Shown here one piece after another: positions 1 through 10,300 of a stretch of DNA of 56,932 bases. This DNA is from a virus. The stretch is from IMG/VR virus record IMGVR_UViG_3300032294_002078, positions 1 to 56,932 of that record; one strand, 5' to 3'. The notes under the pieces were generated by a model, which did no database searches, was not told where the DNA came from, and worked only from the letters and a program-made list of their open reading frames with translations. Made by a program: the position numbers and the translations under genes. Each line of letters begins with the position of its first letter. Positions within the stretch are counted from its first letter, which is position 1.

Positions 1-1637
1 AAGCTAATTTAACATTTGATGGAACGACACTTACAGTTACTGGAAATATTGTAGCTCAAACTTTAAATGTACAAGAAGTTACTTCTTCTAGAGAATTTAT
101 AACTGGGTCCAGTGTTAATGGATCGCTATTAACAAATACGCATCAGTTTACCGGATCTGTATCAATTACAGGATCACTGAGAATACCTACGGCTACCGCT
201 AATCCGACTGGAACTACAGTTGGTCAAATATACTATAATACTACAGACAATAACATTTATAGATTTAACGGTTCTACATGGTTATCAGCTGCTGGTTCAA
301 GCGGTACTTCCGGTTCATCAGGAACTAGTGGTAGTTCAGGTAGCACTGGAACTTCTGGTTCATCAGGCACATCTGGATCTACGGGCACATCTGGATCTTC
401 TGGGTCTAGTGGTACATCCGGATCTTCTGGTACATCAGGTGCAAATGGAGCAAATGGTACTAGTGGTTCTAGTGGATCTAGCGGCACGTCTGGTGCAAAT
501 GGAGCAAATGGTACATCAGGATCAAGTGGAACTAGTGGTTCATCTGGCACATCTGGATCTAGCGGAACTTCTGGTAGCTCAGGTTCAACAGGAACTTCAG
601 GTAGTTCTGGATCATCAGGTACATCAGGATCAAGTGGCACGTCTGGCACAGGATTCAATACTATAACAAATCCAGTTGACAATAGAGTATTAACTTCTTT
701 AGGCACAACTAATACTGCAAATGCAGAAGCTAATCTAACTTTTGATGGAAGTTCTTTGATACTAACAGGATCTTTAACAAGTAGTAATGATATCAGAGTT
801 AGTGGTATAACTGTAGGTAGAGGCGGTGGTAATCAATCTCAAAATACTGCAATCGGTGCAGATGCTTTAAGACTTAACACAACTCAGATTTTTAATACAG
901 CAGTAGGTGCAAGCGCTCTAATATCTTCTTCTGGTGGTAGTGGTGGTAATACCGCTGTAGGTGCTGTTAGTATGAGGTTCACTACAGTAGGATCAAATAA
1001 TTCTGCATTTGGATATGGTTCATTATTTGATAATATAAGTGGAAATACTAATAGTGCATTTGGGTATAGTGCTTTAGGAGGTAATACTGACGGAACTTTT
1101 AATGTAGGAATTGGAGCATTTGCCGGTGATACTCTTTCTGATGGCGTTACTTTTAATACAACTTCTGATAATAGTGTATTCATTGGATATGCTGCATCTC
1201 CTTCACAAAGTAACGGTCAAAATGAAATTGTAATTGGTAGTAGTGCTATTGGTAATGGTTCAAATACAGTTACTTTAGGTAATACCAGTATTGTAAGAAC
1301 TGTGCTTAGAGGTAGCGTAGGTATAGGAGGAGTTGCTCAAATTAATGCTACTTCATCTATTACAACAACTGGAGCAGTAATAGTATCATCAATAAACACA
1401 GGATCTGCAACATCTGCATTCTATAATTATACTATAGCTTCTGGATCAAATGCAAGATCTGGTCAGATAATGTCTGTATGGAGTGGAACAACTATAAGAT
1501 ATACTGAGGTAACAACTACTGATATAGGAAATACAAACTCTGCTTTATTTGCAGTAGATATATCAGGAGCAAATGTACGACTTCAGTTTACATCATCAGG
1601 AGTTTGGAGAGTAAAAACTATTACTGATTTATTATAA
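1..1637 (+). CDS. Collagen-like phage tail fibre protein, 5' truncated by the window edge
   Basis: The frame is open from base 3 (bases 1-2 finish an earlier codon) to the stop at 1637, about 545 residues; the real start lies upstream. In order it has beta-rich fibre repeats (ANLTFDGTTLTVTG, NTHQFTGSVSITGSL), about 39 Gly-X-Y triplets made of GTS, GSS and GAN (bases 301-654), a second LTFDGSSL module, YadA-like beads of the form NTAxGxxAL (about 850-1280), and a globular C-terminus. This is the build of a trimeric receptor-binding fibre. No S74 chaperone domain is visible at its end. Three lectin-like genes follow directly, suggesting a shared adhesion apparatus. A fibre role is well supported; which fibre (long, short or head) is unknown. 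Confidence 0.82.
   Translation, partial: ANLTFDGTTLTVTGNIVAQTLNVQEVTSSREFITGSSVNGSLLTNTHQFTGSVSITGSLRIPTATANPTGTTVGQIYYNTTDNNIYRFNGSTWLSAAGSSGTSGSSGTSGSSGSTGTSGSSGTSGSTGTSGSSGSSGTSGSSGTSGANGANGTSGSSGSSGTSGANGANGTSGSSGTSGSSGTSGSSGTSGSSGSTGTSGSSGSSGTSGSSGTSGTGFNTITNPVDNRVLTSLGTTNTANAEANLTFDGSSLILTGSLTSSNDIRVSGITVGRGGGNQSQNTAIGADALRLNTTQIFNTAVGASALISSSGGSGGNTAVGAVSMRFTTVGSNNSAFGYGSLFDNISGNTNSAFGYSALGGNTDGTFNVGIGAFAGDTLSDGVTFNTTSDNSVFIGYAASPSQSNGQNEIVIGSSAIGNGSNTVTLGNTSIVRTVLRGSVGIGGVAQINATSSITTTGAVIVSSINTGSATSAFYNYTIASGSNARSGQIMSVWSGTTIRYTEVTTTDIGNTNSALFAVDISGANVRLQFTSSGVWRVKTITDLL
301..654 (+). repeat. Gly-X-Y (GTS/GSS/GAN) triplet repeat
   Basis: This is a nine-base-periodic run coding for collagen-like triplets with no proline. 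Ser, Thr and Gly codons are freely mixed (TCT, TCA, AGT, AGC; GGT, GGA, GGC), so the DNA is far less repetitive than the protein. The overlapping long ORFs in other frames here are shadows of this repeat. Confidence 0.9.
850..1280 (+). repeat. YadA-like bead repeats in fibre
   Basis: Irregular repeats of about 14-20 residues with the core NTAxG/NSAFG followed by xxAL or xSL. These resemble the left-handed beta-roll head repeats of trimeric autotransporter adhesins. Confidence 0.65.
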
Positions 1638-1648
1638 AATAAAGGCGT

Positions 1649-2314
1649 ATGTCATTTGGAAATGGACCAAATATGGTTACTAGTGGATTGGCAATATGTT
1701 TAGATGCTGCTGATAGAAATTCTTATCCTGGTAGTGGAACTACTTGGTTTGATTTAGGAGTTGGTCGTGATAATAGTATTTTAACTAATGGACCTATTTT
1801 TAATCCTGATAATGGAGGAAGTATTGTTTTTGATGGAGTTGATGATTTTGGGGCATCTACAGATTCAGTAAGCTTTCTTCTAACAGTATCTATGTGGGTT
1901 TATAAAACATCCACTGCACCTAATCAAGGGCTTAGTACTAGAAATAATACTATATGGGGAACAGCTCAAATTAGTGGTAGTTTTAGAGTATTTGTATCAA
2001 CAGTTGGCTCGTATACAGATACAGGATATATAATACCTTTAAATGAATGGACAAATATTGTTTATACTTATGCTGGTACTGCATTAAGTGGTTCTCAAAT
2101 TGTTTATGCAAATGGAACAAATGTATTTAGTAATTCAGCTGGGACTGGTTCTCTTTTTGGAGGAAGACTTCGTGGAAATCCTATTCTTGTAGGAGCTAAT
2201 GCTAATGGATATTGGGGAGGCAGAATAGCACAAGTTTACCTATATAACCGCCCCCTTTCAGAATCAGAAGTATTACAAAACTATAACGCACAAAAATCAC
2301 GCTTCGGCTTATAA
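1649..2314 (+). CDS. LamG/concanavalin-A-like lectin domain protein, copy 1
   Basis: A 221-residue single-domain protein. It starts with a GLAICLDAADRNSYPG segment, continues with NGPxFNxxNGGSIVFDGVDD, has a core LNEWTNIVYTY strand, and ends in YNAQKSRFGL. This pattern is typical of the LamG-like jelly-roll family (Laminin_G_3 type), which often binds sugars or proteins. It is the first of three adjacent paralogues and follows a fibre gene by 11 bases. I infer a virion-surface adhesin that contacts host or environmental glycans. There is no signal peptide. The start is the ATG after GGCGT. Confidence 0.75.
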   Translation: MSFGNGPNMVTSGLAICLDAADRNSYPGSGTTWFDLGVGRDNSILTNGPIFNPDNGGSIVFDGVDDFGASTDSVSFLLTVSMWVYKTSTAPNQGLSTRNNTIWGTAQISGSFRVFVSTVGSYTDTGYIIPLNEWTNIVYTYAGTALSGSQIVYANGTNVFSNSAGTGSLFGGRLRGNPILVGANANGYWGGRIAQVYLYNRPLSESEVLQNYNAQKSRFGL

Positions 2315-2316
2315 CT

Positions 2317-3030
2317 ATGGGAGTAGCAGGTGGACCAGATATAATTCAAAATGGATTAATATTATCGGTAGATGCTGCTGATAGAAATTCTTATTCTAGT
2401 AGTAGTACAGTTTGGACAGATTTATCAGGTAATAATAATAATAGTACTTTAATTAATGGCCCTACATTTAATTCTGCTAATGGAGGTAGTATTGTATTTG
2501 ATGGAATAGATGATCACACTACAGCATCAGATAGCACGAGTCTTAGACCAACATCTTTTAGTATTGATACTTGGATTAGAGCTACTTCTTTTGGTTCATT
2601 TAATACAGTAGTAGTAAAACCTTTTAATGGTCCTCCTTGGACTGCACCTTTTTTATCTTACATGGTAAGGATAGAAACTAATGGAACTGTATTAAGTTGT
2701 GGTACAAATACTGGAGGCACTTATAGAACATTATCTACAAGCTATACTTTTTTAACTAATACAATATACAATATAGTTTTTACCTTTAATAGTTCTACAG
2801 GAGCTGCTATATCTTATATAAATGGAAGTGTATTGTCATCTATAACCCACCCAGCAGGAGCTATATCTTATTCTACACCTCCAGTATTAATAGCAGCCGC
2901 TTATGGTGCAAGTCCTATTGGAGAACTTTTTGCGGGTAATATATATAATGTAAAAATATATAATACAGTATTAACAGCAGCAAATATTACTCAAAATTAC
3001 AACGCATTAAAATCAAGATTCAATCTATAA
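2317..3030 (+). CDS. LamG/concanavalin-A-like lectin domain protein, copy 2
   Basis: A 237-residue paralogue of its two neighbours. It shares the N-terminal DAADRNSY segment, the central NGPTFNSANGGSIVFDGIDD, and the C-terminal YNALKSRFNL. The middle (about residues 70-200) is strongly diverged from the other two copies, as expected if the exposed face sets binding specificity. It begins two bases after the previous stop, so translation is probably coupled. The exact ligand cannot be read from sequence. Confidence 0.75.
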   Translation: MGVAGGPDIIQNGLILSVDAADRNSYSSSSTVWTDLSGNNNNSTLINGPTFNSANGGSIVFDGIDDHTTASDSTSLRPTSFSIDTWIRATSFGSFNTVVVKPFNGPPWTAPFLSYMVRIETNGTVLSCGTNTGGTYRTLSTSYTFLTNTIYNIVFTFNSSTGAAISYINGSVLSSITHPAGAISYSTPPVLIAAAYGASPIGELFAGNIYNVKIYNTVLTAANITQNYNALKSRFNL

Positions 3031-3034
3031 AGTT

Positions 3035-3727
3035 ATGGCAACACAATTCGCATTTGGTAAAATAGTAACAGACGGATTAGTATTAGCATTAGATGCTGCT
3101 GATAAGAATTCCTATCCTGGTAGTGGAACTACTTGGGGAGATTTAGCTGGAAGTAATAATGGTACTTTAACTAATGGACCCACTTTTAATTCTGCCAATG
3201 GTGGAAGTATTGTGTTTGATGGTATAGATGACTTTGTATTAGGAGGATCAAATTTACCTATATCAGGCGATCCTTCATTTACTATTTCTTATTTTGCAAT
3301 ATGGAATGGTTCTGTTTTTTCAACTAACTATCCTTCGGGGGTAGGAAATAATTCTACAGGAAATACTAATCAAGGACTTAGTACTACTTGGAATGAAGGA
3401 AGAATAGCTTTAGATTTTTGGGTTAATAGATTTAGAGATAATACAGCACTAAATGTTCAAACTTGGTATAATGTAACGTTTACTAAAACACCAGGATTAA
3501 TAGGATCTACAACTAAATTATATGTAAATGGACAAGAAAGAGTTGGAACTGTAGAAGGTACAAATACAACTCCCAATATTACTATAAGTCCATATGTAGT
3601 AGGCAGGCTAGATGCTACTAGGTGGTTTAATGGAAGAATAGCAAACGTACAAATATACAACAGAGAACTTTCACTATCAGAAATTCTACAAAACTATAAC
3701 GCACAAAAATCACGATTTAATTTATAA
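3035..3727 (+). CDS. LamG/concanavalin-A-like lectin domain protein, copy 3
   Basis: A 230-residue third copy, closest to copy 1 at its N-terminus (the DNA for PGSGTTW is identical) and to copy 2 in the NGPTFNSANGGSIVFDGIDD block. That mosaic similarity suggests recombination among copies. It ends in YNAQKSRFNL. As in the family, a WYNVTFTK strand and a VNGQ turn lie near residues 145-170. It is probably a virion adhesin. Confidence 0.75.
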   Translation: MATQFAFGKIVTDGLVLALDAADKNSYPGSGTTWGDLAGSNNGTLTNGPTFNSANGGSIVFDGIDDFVLGGSNLPISGDPSFTISYFAIWNGSVFSTNYPSGVGNNSTGNTNQGLSTTWNEGRIALDFWVNRFRDNTALNVQTWYNVTFTKTPGLIGSTTKLYVNGQERVGTVEGTNTTPNITISPYVVGRLDATRWFNGRIANVQIYNRELSLSEILQNYNAQKSRFNL

Positions 3728-3730
3728 ACT

Positions 3731-4006
3731 ATGTCATACGAAAACAGAGAATTCATGATCTTTAACGTATCAGAATTACCACAAATCGACTTTACTCAAG
3801 TATTAGAAACATCTATTGATACAGTAAGAAAATCAGTAGATGAAACAAAAACATTTGTAAAATGGGAAGGACCAACAATTCCTTCATCAGTAGATTCATT
3901 AACTACTAAAGAAGGTCCATACAATTATAATGAAATCCTAACTATTTTAGCAACTCCTGAATGGAGTAATCCTAATCCTAATCCAAATCCAATTGTAATT
4001 CCTTAA
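3731..4006 (+). CDS. Hypothetical protein after the lectin cluster
   Basis: A 91-residue acidic protein that I do not recognise. It contains no Cys and no membrane segment, and it ends in an Asn-Pro repeat (NPNPNPNP) that may be a flexible tail. It starts three bases after the third LamG gene and appears to be last in that transcription unit, since a promoter-like box follows. Its position suggests a small virion or fibre-attachment protein, but that is inference only. Confidence 0.6.
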   Translation: MSYENREFMIFNVSELPQIDFTQVLETSIDTVRKSVDETKTFVKWEGPTIPSSVDSLTTKEGPYNYNEILTILATPEWSNPNPNPNPIVIP

Positions 4007-4015
4007 TATTTATTC
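4006..4015 (+). promoter_or_regulatory. Late-promoter-like box ATATTTATTC
   Basis: Lies 32 bases before the start of the collagen-like fibre at 4048. The leader between them can fold with CTGT and ACAG as a short stem. Confidence 0.5.
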
Positions 4016-4047
4016 ATAGCTGTCGGAAAGTGAAAACAGTATAAAAC

Positions 4048-6255
4048 ATGCCAAACGAATTTAAAGTCAAAAATGGCCTACTTGTTAGTGGGTCAGCTAA
4101 CATCAATGCTTCAGGATCTGAAGTTTTTTCAGTAGATGGAACATCAGGTCGCTTATTCCAAGTAGATGACTCACTTTCTGGTTCTTTATTTTCGGTTAAT
4201 ACAGCAGCGGGTCTTCCTTTAATCGAAGCTTTTTCTAACAATACAGTTCGTATTGGTCAATTTGGTCAAGTTCCTTTTAATATTTCTCAATCAAGAGTAG
4301 GTATAGGAAAATTATTAGATTTAAATTCTATTTTAGATATTTTTGGCACTGCTACTATAACAGGAAGTCTTATTGTTAGTAGTAGTGCTACTATGTTAGG
4401 TTCACTTTCAGCTCCAAATATTACAGGTTCATTATTTGGAACAGCATCATTTGCAGTATCTGCATCGTGGGCACCAAGCTCAGGCGGCGGAGGTGGAACA
4501 TCAGGTACTAGCGGTACATCAGGCACTTCTGGTTCTAGTGGAACTTCTGGTGCTAATGGAGCTAATGGAACTAGTGGTTCATCTGGCACATCAGGAGCTA
4601 ATGGAGCAAATGGTACTTCTGGCTCATCTGGCACTTCCGGATCTAGTGGAAGCTCAGGTACATCAGGGGCAAACGGAGCAAACGGCACTAGCGGTTCTTC
4701 AGGATCTAGTGGTACAAGCGGTGCTAATGGAGCAAATGGTACTAGTGGTTCTAGTGGAACGTCTGGTTCAAGTGGAACATCTGGTTCAACTACAATACTT
4801 ACTGTAGCTAATAATGGAACTATTCAAGGAACAGCTAATTTCTTGAATTTTACAACTAATATGACAGCTACTGTATCTAATAGTACTGCTTCTATTAGTT
4901 CAACTGGAGGCGGTGGTGGTGGAACACCTGGTGGTGCAAATACAACTGTTCAATTCAATGATGCAGGAGCATTTAGTGGGTCAGGTAACTTTACATTTAC
5001 TAAAGCAACTAATACAGTACAAATACAAGGTAGCGGATCTGTATTATTAAGAGTAACAGGAAGTAGAGGAGATCTATTAAGAGTATTAGATAGTGGATCA
5101 AACTCTCCTGTATTAGCTACTCTATCTTCTGGTAGTGTGAATGTATTCACATTTACTACTTCATCACTTTTAATTACAGGATCAATAAATGCAAGTATAG
5201 AAACAGACGCAGTACATTATGGAAGAATAGTTGTAACTCCTGCAACAAATCAAAATGACTATTCTCCAACAGGATGGAACGATGCAGATCCTGCAAAAGC
5301 AACTACAATTAATATAAATGCAGGTGCATCTATTAAAATAACAGGACTAGCCGGCGGTGTTGCTGGTAGATTGGCAATATTAAAAAATGCATCTACAGAT
5401 AGATTAATTATATTAGAAGACGAATCAGCATCTTCAACAGCAGCAAATAGATTTGATTTTAGAAATCCTATATTCTTACTTCCAAACGGTAGCGCTACTT
5501 TATTATATGATGGAATTGATTCTAGATGGCAACCTATAGCAACATCGGGTGGTATTGGTTTTGGTGCATTCTTTGATACTTATGATGATTTTATAGGTGC
5601 AACAGATGTATTTACTACTACGGCAACTGAAGTTGGTAGATTCGCAGGAATAGCTGCTGGTACAGCTGCTGGTGGAACTATTAGTAACTATTTAATTAAT
5701 ACAACAGAAAAACCTTTAGGAGTATATCGTATATCCACTGGAACTACTAATACAGGAAGAGCTATTTTAGGATCTGTTGATGGATCGTCTGTTATACCTG
5801 CTAATGGTCAAGCAGTGTTTTTATGTAGAATGGCAGTAGAAACTCTATCTGATGCTACTAATGAATATCAAATATTTGCAGGATTTCAAGATTCGGTAGG
5901 TACTACCAACGTTACAGATGGTGTTTATTGGACATACACTAGAACAGCAAGTACAGCATGGCAAGGAGCAACAGCAAATAACTCAACAAGAACTACTACT
6001 GGTGCAGCAGGACCTACTGTTGATACTAACTATATTTGGTTAGGAATATATGTAAACCCAACTTGGGCAAGAGCAACATATTTTTACTCAACAGATAGTA
6101 TTACATGGATTATAGCAGGTGAAATAACAACCAACCTACCTCCACAAACTAGAGCTACAGGTTTAGGAGTAACAATAAATAAAACAGCAGGTACAACTGC
6201 AAGAAGTGGATCAATAGATTTAATGGCTTATAGATATGACATTACAAGAGGATAA
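4048..6255 (+). CDS. Collagen-like tail fibre / virion structural protein
   Basis: 735 residues. The N-terminal part (about 1-145) has fibre strands and the recurring GSLFGTASFAVSASW module. Residues about 150-250 are Gly-X-Y triplets (GTS, GSS, GAN). A beta-rich shaft follows, and the C-terminal region from about residue 500 looks globular (TEVGRFAGIAAGTAAGG and following) and is probably the receptor-binding or capping domain. It lacks an S74 chaperone. The module is shared with the fibres at 13255, 16871 and 17431, showing a common origin. It has its own promoter-like box. Confidence 0.8.
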   Translation: MPNEFKVKNGLLVSGSANINASGSEVFSVDGTSGRLFQVDDSLSGSLFSVNTAAGLPLIEAFSNNTVRIGQFGQVPFNISQSRVGIGKLLDLNSILDIFGTATITGSLIVSSSATMLGSLSAPNITGSLFGTASFAVSASWAPSSGGGGGTSGTSGTSGTSGSSGTSGANGANGTSGSSGTSGANGANGTSGSSGTSGSSGSSGTSGANGANGTSGSSGSSGTSGANGANGTSGSSGTSGSSGTSGSTTILTVANNGTIQGTANFLNFTTNMTATVSNSTASISSTGGGGGGTPGGANTTVQFNDAGAFSGSGNFTFTKATNTVQIQGSGSVLLRVTGSRGDLLRVLDSGSNSPVLATLSSGSVNVFTFTTSSLLITGSINASIETDAVHYGRIVVTPATNQNDYSPTGWNDADPAKATTININAGASIKITGLAGGVAGRLAILKNASTDRLIILEDESASSTAANRFDFRNPIFLLPNGSATLLYDGIDSRWQPIATSGGIGFGAFFDTYDDFIGATDVFTTTATEVGRFAGIAAGTAAGGTISNYLINTTEKPLGVYRISTGTTNTGRAILGSVDGSSVIPANGQAVFLCRMAVETLSDATNEYQIFAGFQDSVGTTNVTDGVYWTYTRTASTAWQGATANNSTRTTTGAAGPTVDTNYIWLGIYVNPTWARATYFYSTDSITWIIAGEITTNLPPQTRATGLGVTINKTAGTTARSGSIDLMAYRYDITRG
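4498..4791 (+). repeat. Gly-X-Y (GTS/GSS/GAN) triplet repeat, second fibre
   Basis: About 33 collagen-like triplets, including GANGANGTSGSS blocks identical in protein to those at 301-654 but written with different codons. Confidence 0.9.
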
Positions 6256-6266
6256 AATAATTAATT

Positions 6267-6464
6267 ATGAATAGACTTTTAATAACAGGAACAGATATAG
6301 AATGGACAATTCAAAATATTGCTAACAGCTGGATGATAGAAGGATTATATAGCTCAGTTAAAGTAGTAAAAGAATCAACTACATATAAAGTAGTAAGTTT
6401 AGATGATTCAATTACATATTGTGAAATTCCAATTTATAATACAGTTATAAAATATAGTATTTAA
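6267..6464 (+). CDS. Hypothetical small protein between fibre genes
   Basis: A 65-residue protein with no recognised family. It has one Trp-rich N-terminal stretch (IEWTIQNIANSWMIEG) and beta-prone sequence after it. It sits 11 bases after a fibre gene and one base before the poly-glycine protein, so it is probably co-translated with them. It might be a fibre-joining or assembly factor, but nothing in the sequence shows this. Confidence 0.55.
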   Translation: MNRLLITGTDIEWTIQNIANSWMIEGLYSSVKVVKESTTYKVVSLDDSITYCEIPIYNTVIKYSI

Positions 6465-6465
6465 A

Positions 6466-7320
6466 ATGTCTCTTTTTACTATATTTGATGGATCTTTTAT
6501 ACAAGAAAGAGGTACTTTTGAAATAGGATCTGCTATAAGAATTCGTCCTAGTACATCATCTATTTTTACAACTACAGGAATAAACAACTTTACTGTACCT
6601 GCTGGAATTACTGAAATCTATACAGTTTTAGTAGGTGGAGGAGGTGGAGGCGCTGGTTCTGAAGGAGATAGAAACCAAGGTTATGGAGGTGGTGGCGGAG
6701 GCGCATTTGCTTACGGAACTATAACAACAACACCAGGACAAAATTTAATATTATTTGTAGGAGCGGGAGGTACCGCAGGTGCAAATGGTGGAGGAAATGG
6801 TGGAGCGGGCGGTGCTAGTTATGTCAGTTCATCTGCTGGTATATTAATTCAAGCAGGTGGTGGTGCTGGTGGATTAGAAAGAAGTACTACATCAGCAGCA
6901 GGAGGTATATCATCTGGTAGCTTTAGAACAGGTGGTGGAAATGGAGGAGCAGGTGGCGGTGCAACAGACAATAATCAAGGCGGTGGCGGTGGTGGCGCTG
7001 GTGGTTTTTCTGGTAATGGTGGTGCTGGAGGAGGTACTGGTGCTGGATCAAATGGTGCCGGCGGTGGTGGCGGAGGAGGAGGCTCTACAAACTCTGGACA
7101 AGGATATGGTGGTGGCGGAGTAGGCATTCCTACTGAAGGTACAAGTGGAACCGGAGGTGCTCAAAATGCTGTTGGTACAGGAGGATCGGGAGGCGCAAAT
7201 GGAACAAGCCCTGCTGGTGGATTATACGGTGGTGGAGGAGGTGCCTGTGATGATGATACCTCAGGTCCAGGTGGTGCAGGTGCTCAAGGTGTAATTTATA
7301 TTTTTTATTTTACAGGATAA
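6466..7320 (+). CDS. Glycine-rich fibre-tip/adhesin-like protein
   Basis: 284 residues. A short N-terminus is followed by TTGINNFTVPAGITEIYTVLVGG, a hallmark of glycine-rich phage fibre domains. Then come many poly-Gly runs (GGGGGAGS, GGGGGG, GGNGGAGGG) separated by short variable loops, ending in GAQGVIYIFYFTG. This layout resembles the poly-glycine sandwich of T-even gp38-type adhesins, where glycine helices hold variable recognition loops. I infer a receptor-binding tip working with a neighbouring fibre. The homology to gp38 is by architecture only. Confidence 0.7.
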   Translation: MSLFTIFDGSFIQERGTFEIGSAIRIRPSTSSIFTTTGINNFTVPAGITEIYTVLVGGGGGGAGSEGDRNQGYGGGGGGAFAYGTITTTPGQNLILFVGAGGTAGANGGGNGGAGGASYVSSSAGILIQAGGGAGGLERSTTSAAGGISSGSFRTGGGNGGAGGGATDNNQGGGGGGAGGFSGNGGAGGGTGAGSNGAGGGGGGGGSTNSGQGYGGGGVGIPTEGTSGTGGAQNAVGTGGSGGANGTSPAGGLYGGGGGACDDDTSGPGGAGAQGVIYIFYFTG

Positions 7321-7328
7321 AAATTTAC

Positions 7329-7338
7329 ATATTTATAA
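7329..7338 (+). promoter_or_regulatory. Late-promoter-like box ATATTTATAA
   Basis: Lies 17 bases before the glycosyltransferase at 7356. It would drive both glycosyltransferase genes. Confidence 0.55.
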
Positions 7339-7355
7339 TAACAGAATAATAAGTT

Positions 7356-10300
7356 ATGACAATATTTTTTATTGCTCCTCACCTATCTACAGGTGGAATG
7401 CCTCAATATCTTTATAAACAAATAGAGGCTTTATATAAAGAACACATAGTATATTGTTTAGAGTGGGATGATGTAACAGGAGGGAATCTTGTAGTTCAAA
7501 GAAATAGGATTAAGAACCTTTTAGGCAATAGACTTATAACTTTAGACCAAGATAAACACCATTTATTTAAGCTTATTGAAGAATTTAATCCAAGTGTAAT
7601 TCACCTTCAGGAAATACCTGAAATGTTTATGCCTATTGATGTAGCTGATAAATTCTATTCAATAAATAGAAAATATAAAATAATTGAAACATCTCACGAT
7701 TCTAGTTTTGACATAAGTAGAAAAATACACTTTCCAGATAAATTTATGATGGTAAGTCAATATCAAGTAGAGACTTATAAGCCATTAAATATTCCTATTG
7801 AACTAGTAGAATATCCTATAGAATATAAAACTAGAACTCATACTAGAGAGAAATTAATGAATAAATTAGGTTTAGATCCTAATAAAAAACATGTTATAAA
7901 TGTAGGATTATTTACTCCTAGAAAGAATCAAGCAGAAGTTATTGAATATGCTAGAACGCTTAAGGACTATCCTATTCAATTTCACTTTATAGGAAATCAA
8001 GCAGATAATTTTCAACATTATTGGCAACCTTTAATGAAAGATTTTCCTAGTAATTGTAAATGGTGGGGAGAAAGAAGTGATGTAGATACTTTTTTTGAAA
8101 TGGCTGACTTGTTTTTATTTACTTCTAGAGGTCATGCTACTGATAAAGAAACAATGCCTCTAGTAATTAGAGAAGCTATTAGTTGGAAAACACCGTCACT
8201 TATTTTTAATTTAGATGTTTATTTAGATTATTTTAATAAATTTAGTAATATAGACTATCTAGATTTTAATATTAAAGATGAAAATATAAAATTGATACTA
8301 AATAAATTAGGAATGGAAATAAATAAAGTAGACCAGGTTTTTGATATATCTGTAATCGCATCAGAAAATAAAATAAATATACAGTATAAAAAACATGAGC
8401 CTGTAATATATAAAGTATCAATAAAAGAAAAGTATTCTAATGCACCTTTATATTGGTTCAATGCAAATTTTGAAAATAGCTCTAGTTGGTGGGTAGTTCC
8501 AATTCCTACATCAGCATCTGATTTTAGTAAAGACTATGCTATAGGAACAATTTTAATAGAGTTTTATGACTTAAATAATAATTTAGTATTTTCAAAAGAT
8601 TTATTTATTAAAGATTCTGATCAAGATAAAATACATCTTAATTTAGATAATCCATTTGATTGTTTATTTAACAATTATAATGAGATGTTTTTAGAAAATA
8701 AATATGATTGTTATGAATTAGATACTTTAGATTTGGTTTTAGATATTGGTGCAAATAGCGGATTATTTTCGCTTTTATGCGCAAATAAAGGAGTTAAAAA
8801 GGTTTATGCATTTGAACCTAATAAAGAATCTTTAGTTAATTTAAATAGTGTAACAAAAAATTTAAGTGTAGAAATAGTAGAAAAAGCTGTTTATACTAAA
8901 GATGAAGATCTTAAATTTTATATAGATCCTACAAACACAACTATAGGAAGTCTATCAAAAGAACACCTAGAAATACACGCAACTTCATTAGAAGAAGTCA
9001 TAGTACCTGCAATATCTTTAAAAACATTTGTAAAACAAAATAATATTGATAAAATATCTTTAGTTAAAATAGATATAGAAGGAGCCGAATATGAAATTAT
9101 TGACGAATTAGAAGATGAAGTATTTAATATTATTGATGCATTTTTAATTGAATATCATGATAATAAAAATCAGAAAGTAAAAAAGTTAATAGATAAACTT
9201 GTTTCTAAAGGTTTTGATATAGATCAAATAAGAGACCAAAATTCTAAAAATAATCATAATATAAAAGATTCTTATGCTACAGCACCATTAGGAACAATTT
9301 ATGCTAAGAAGTCTATAGAAGAAAAATTACTTACTGTAGTTATTCCTACTTATAATCATGAAAAATATATAGAACAGTGTGTAGACAGCGTATTAAGACA
9401 AAAAACATTATTTAATTTTAATGTTTTAATATCTGATGATTGTTCTACAGACAGTACTTGGAAAATTCTTCAAAAATATAAAAATAATAAAAATGTTATT
9501 TTAAATAAAAATAAGATTAATCAAGGCGCTAGTTCTTTAATGGTATCAACATTACTTAAAAGAGTAAAATCTGAATACGTAACTATATTAGATGGAGATG
9601 ATTTTTATGTAGATGATTATAAACTACAAAAACAAATAGATTTTTTACAATCTAATTCAGAGTATTCTGTTTATAGTACTGGATATTTTCAAAAAGAAAC
9701 AGAAAATCCAGAAGAGGAATATACTAAATTTACTTGTTATGGTATAGAACCTGAGGTAGAGCTTTTAAATAATATAGAAGCTAATTATATGTCTTTTGGT
9801 TTTATGTTTAGAAATATTTTTAAACAAGAAAACTATTCTTTTCCTGAATGGTTTTTCCATGAAGATGTTTTTGATCCTTATTGGGCTTTACACTGCCTTT
9901 TGTTAGAAACAGGATCAGGAAGAAATGATAGATGGCCAGGAGGAGTTTATAGAATAACTCCAGGAGGAGCATACGGAGAAAAAGATTGGAATTGGAAAAT
10001 GGAAGTAGGAGCAAAACAATCTAAAATAATTAAAAATGCTTATAAAGATATAATAGATTTAAAAAATAAAATTAAACCTATTATAATAATTGATGCTTTT
10101 TTTCACGATAAAAAATGTTTTACTACATTTAAAAAAACCTTATCTAATTTAAAAAATACAAAGATTCCTATAATGTTAGTGACTAATAGTAAATTTAGTG
10201 AGTCATTAATAAATGAAGTTGATTACATATTATATGATAATAATAATAGACTATTTAAAAATGAATATGTAAGTGATGATACGGTATTTGTTTGGTATAA

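Noticed and set aside
220-706. Long ORFs on both strands overlapping the Gly-X-Y repeat (148-149 residues, rich in Val/Leu/His or Pro/Asp)
   Set aside because: They are frame shadows of the nine-base-periodic repeat in the real fibre frame, with low-complexity sequence unlike any protein here. The same holds for 4287-4688 and 4436-4807.
756-1637. A separate fibre gene starting at ATG 756
   Set aside because: The same frame is open back to base 3 and encodes continuous fibre and collagen-like sequence, so the gene starts before the window.
6932-7123. A 63-residue ORF in the poly-glycine gene
   Set aside because: It is an alternative frame of GGN repeats inside the glycine-rich protein.
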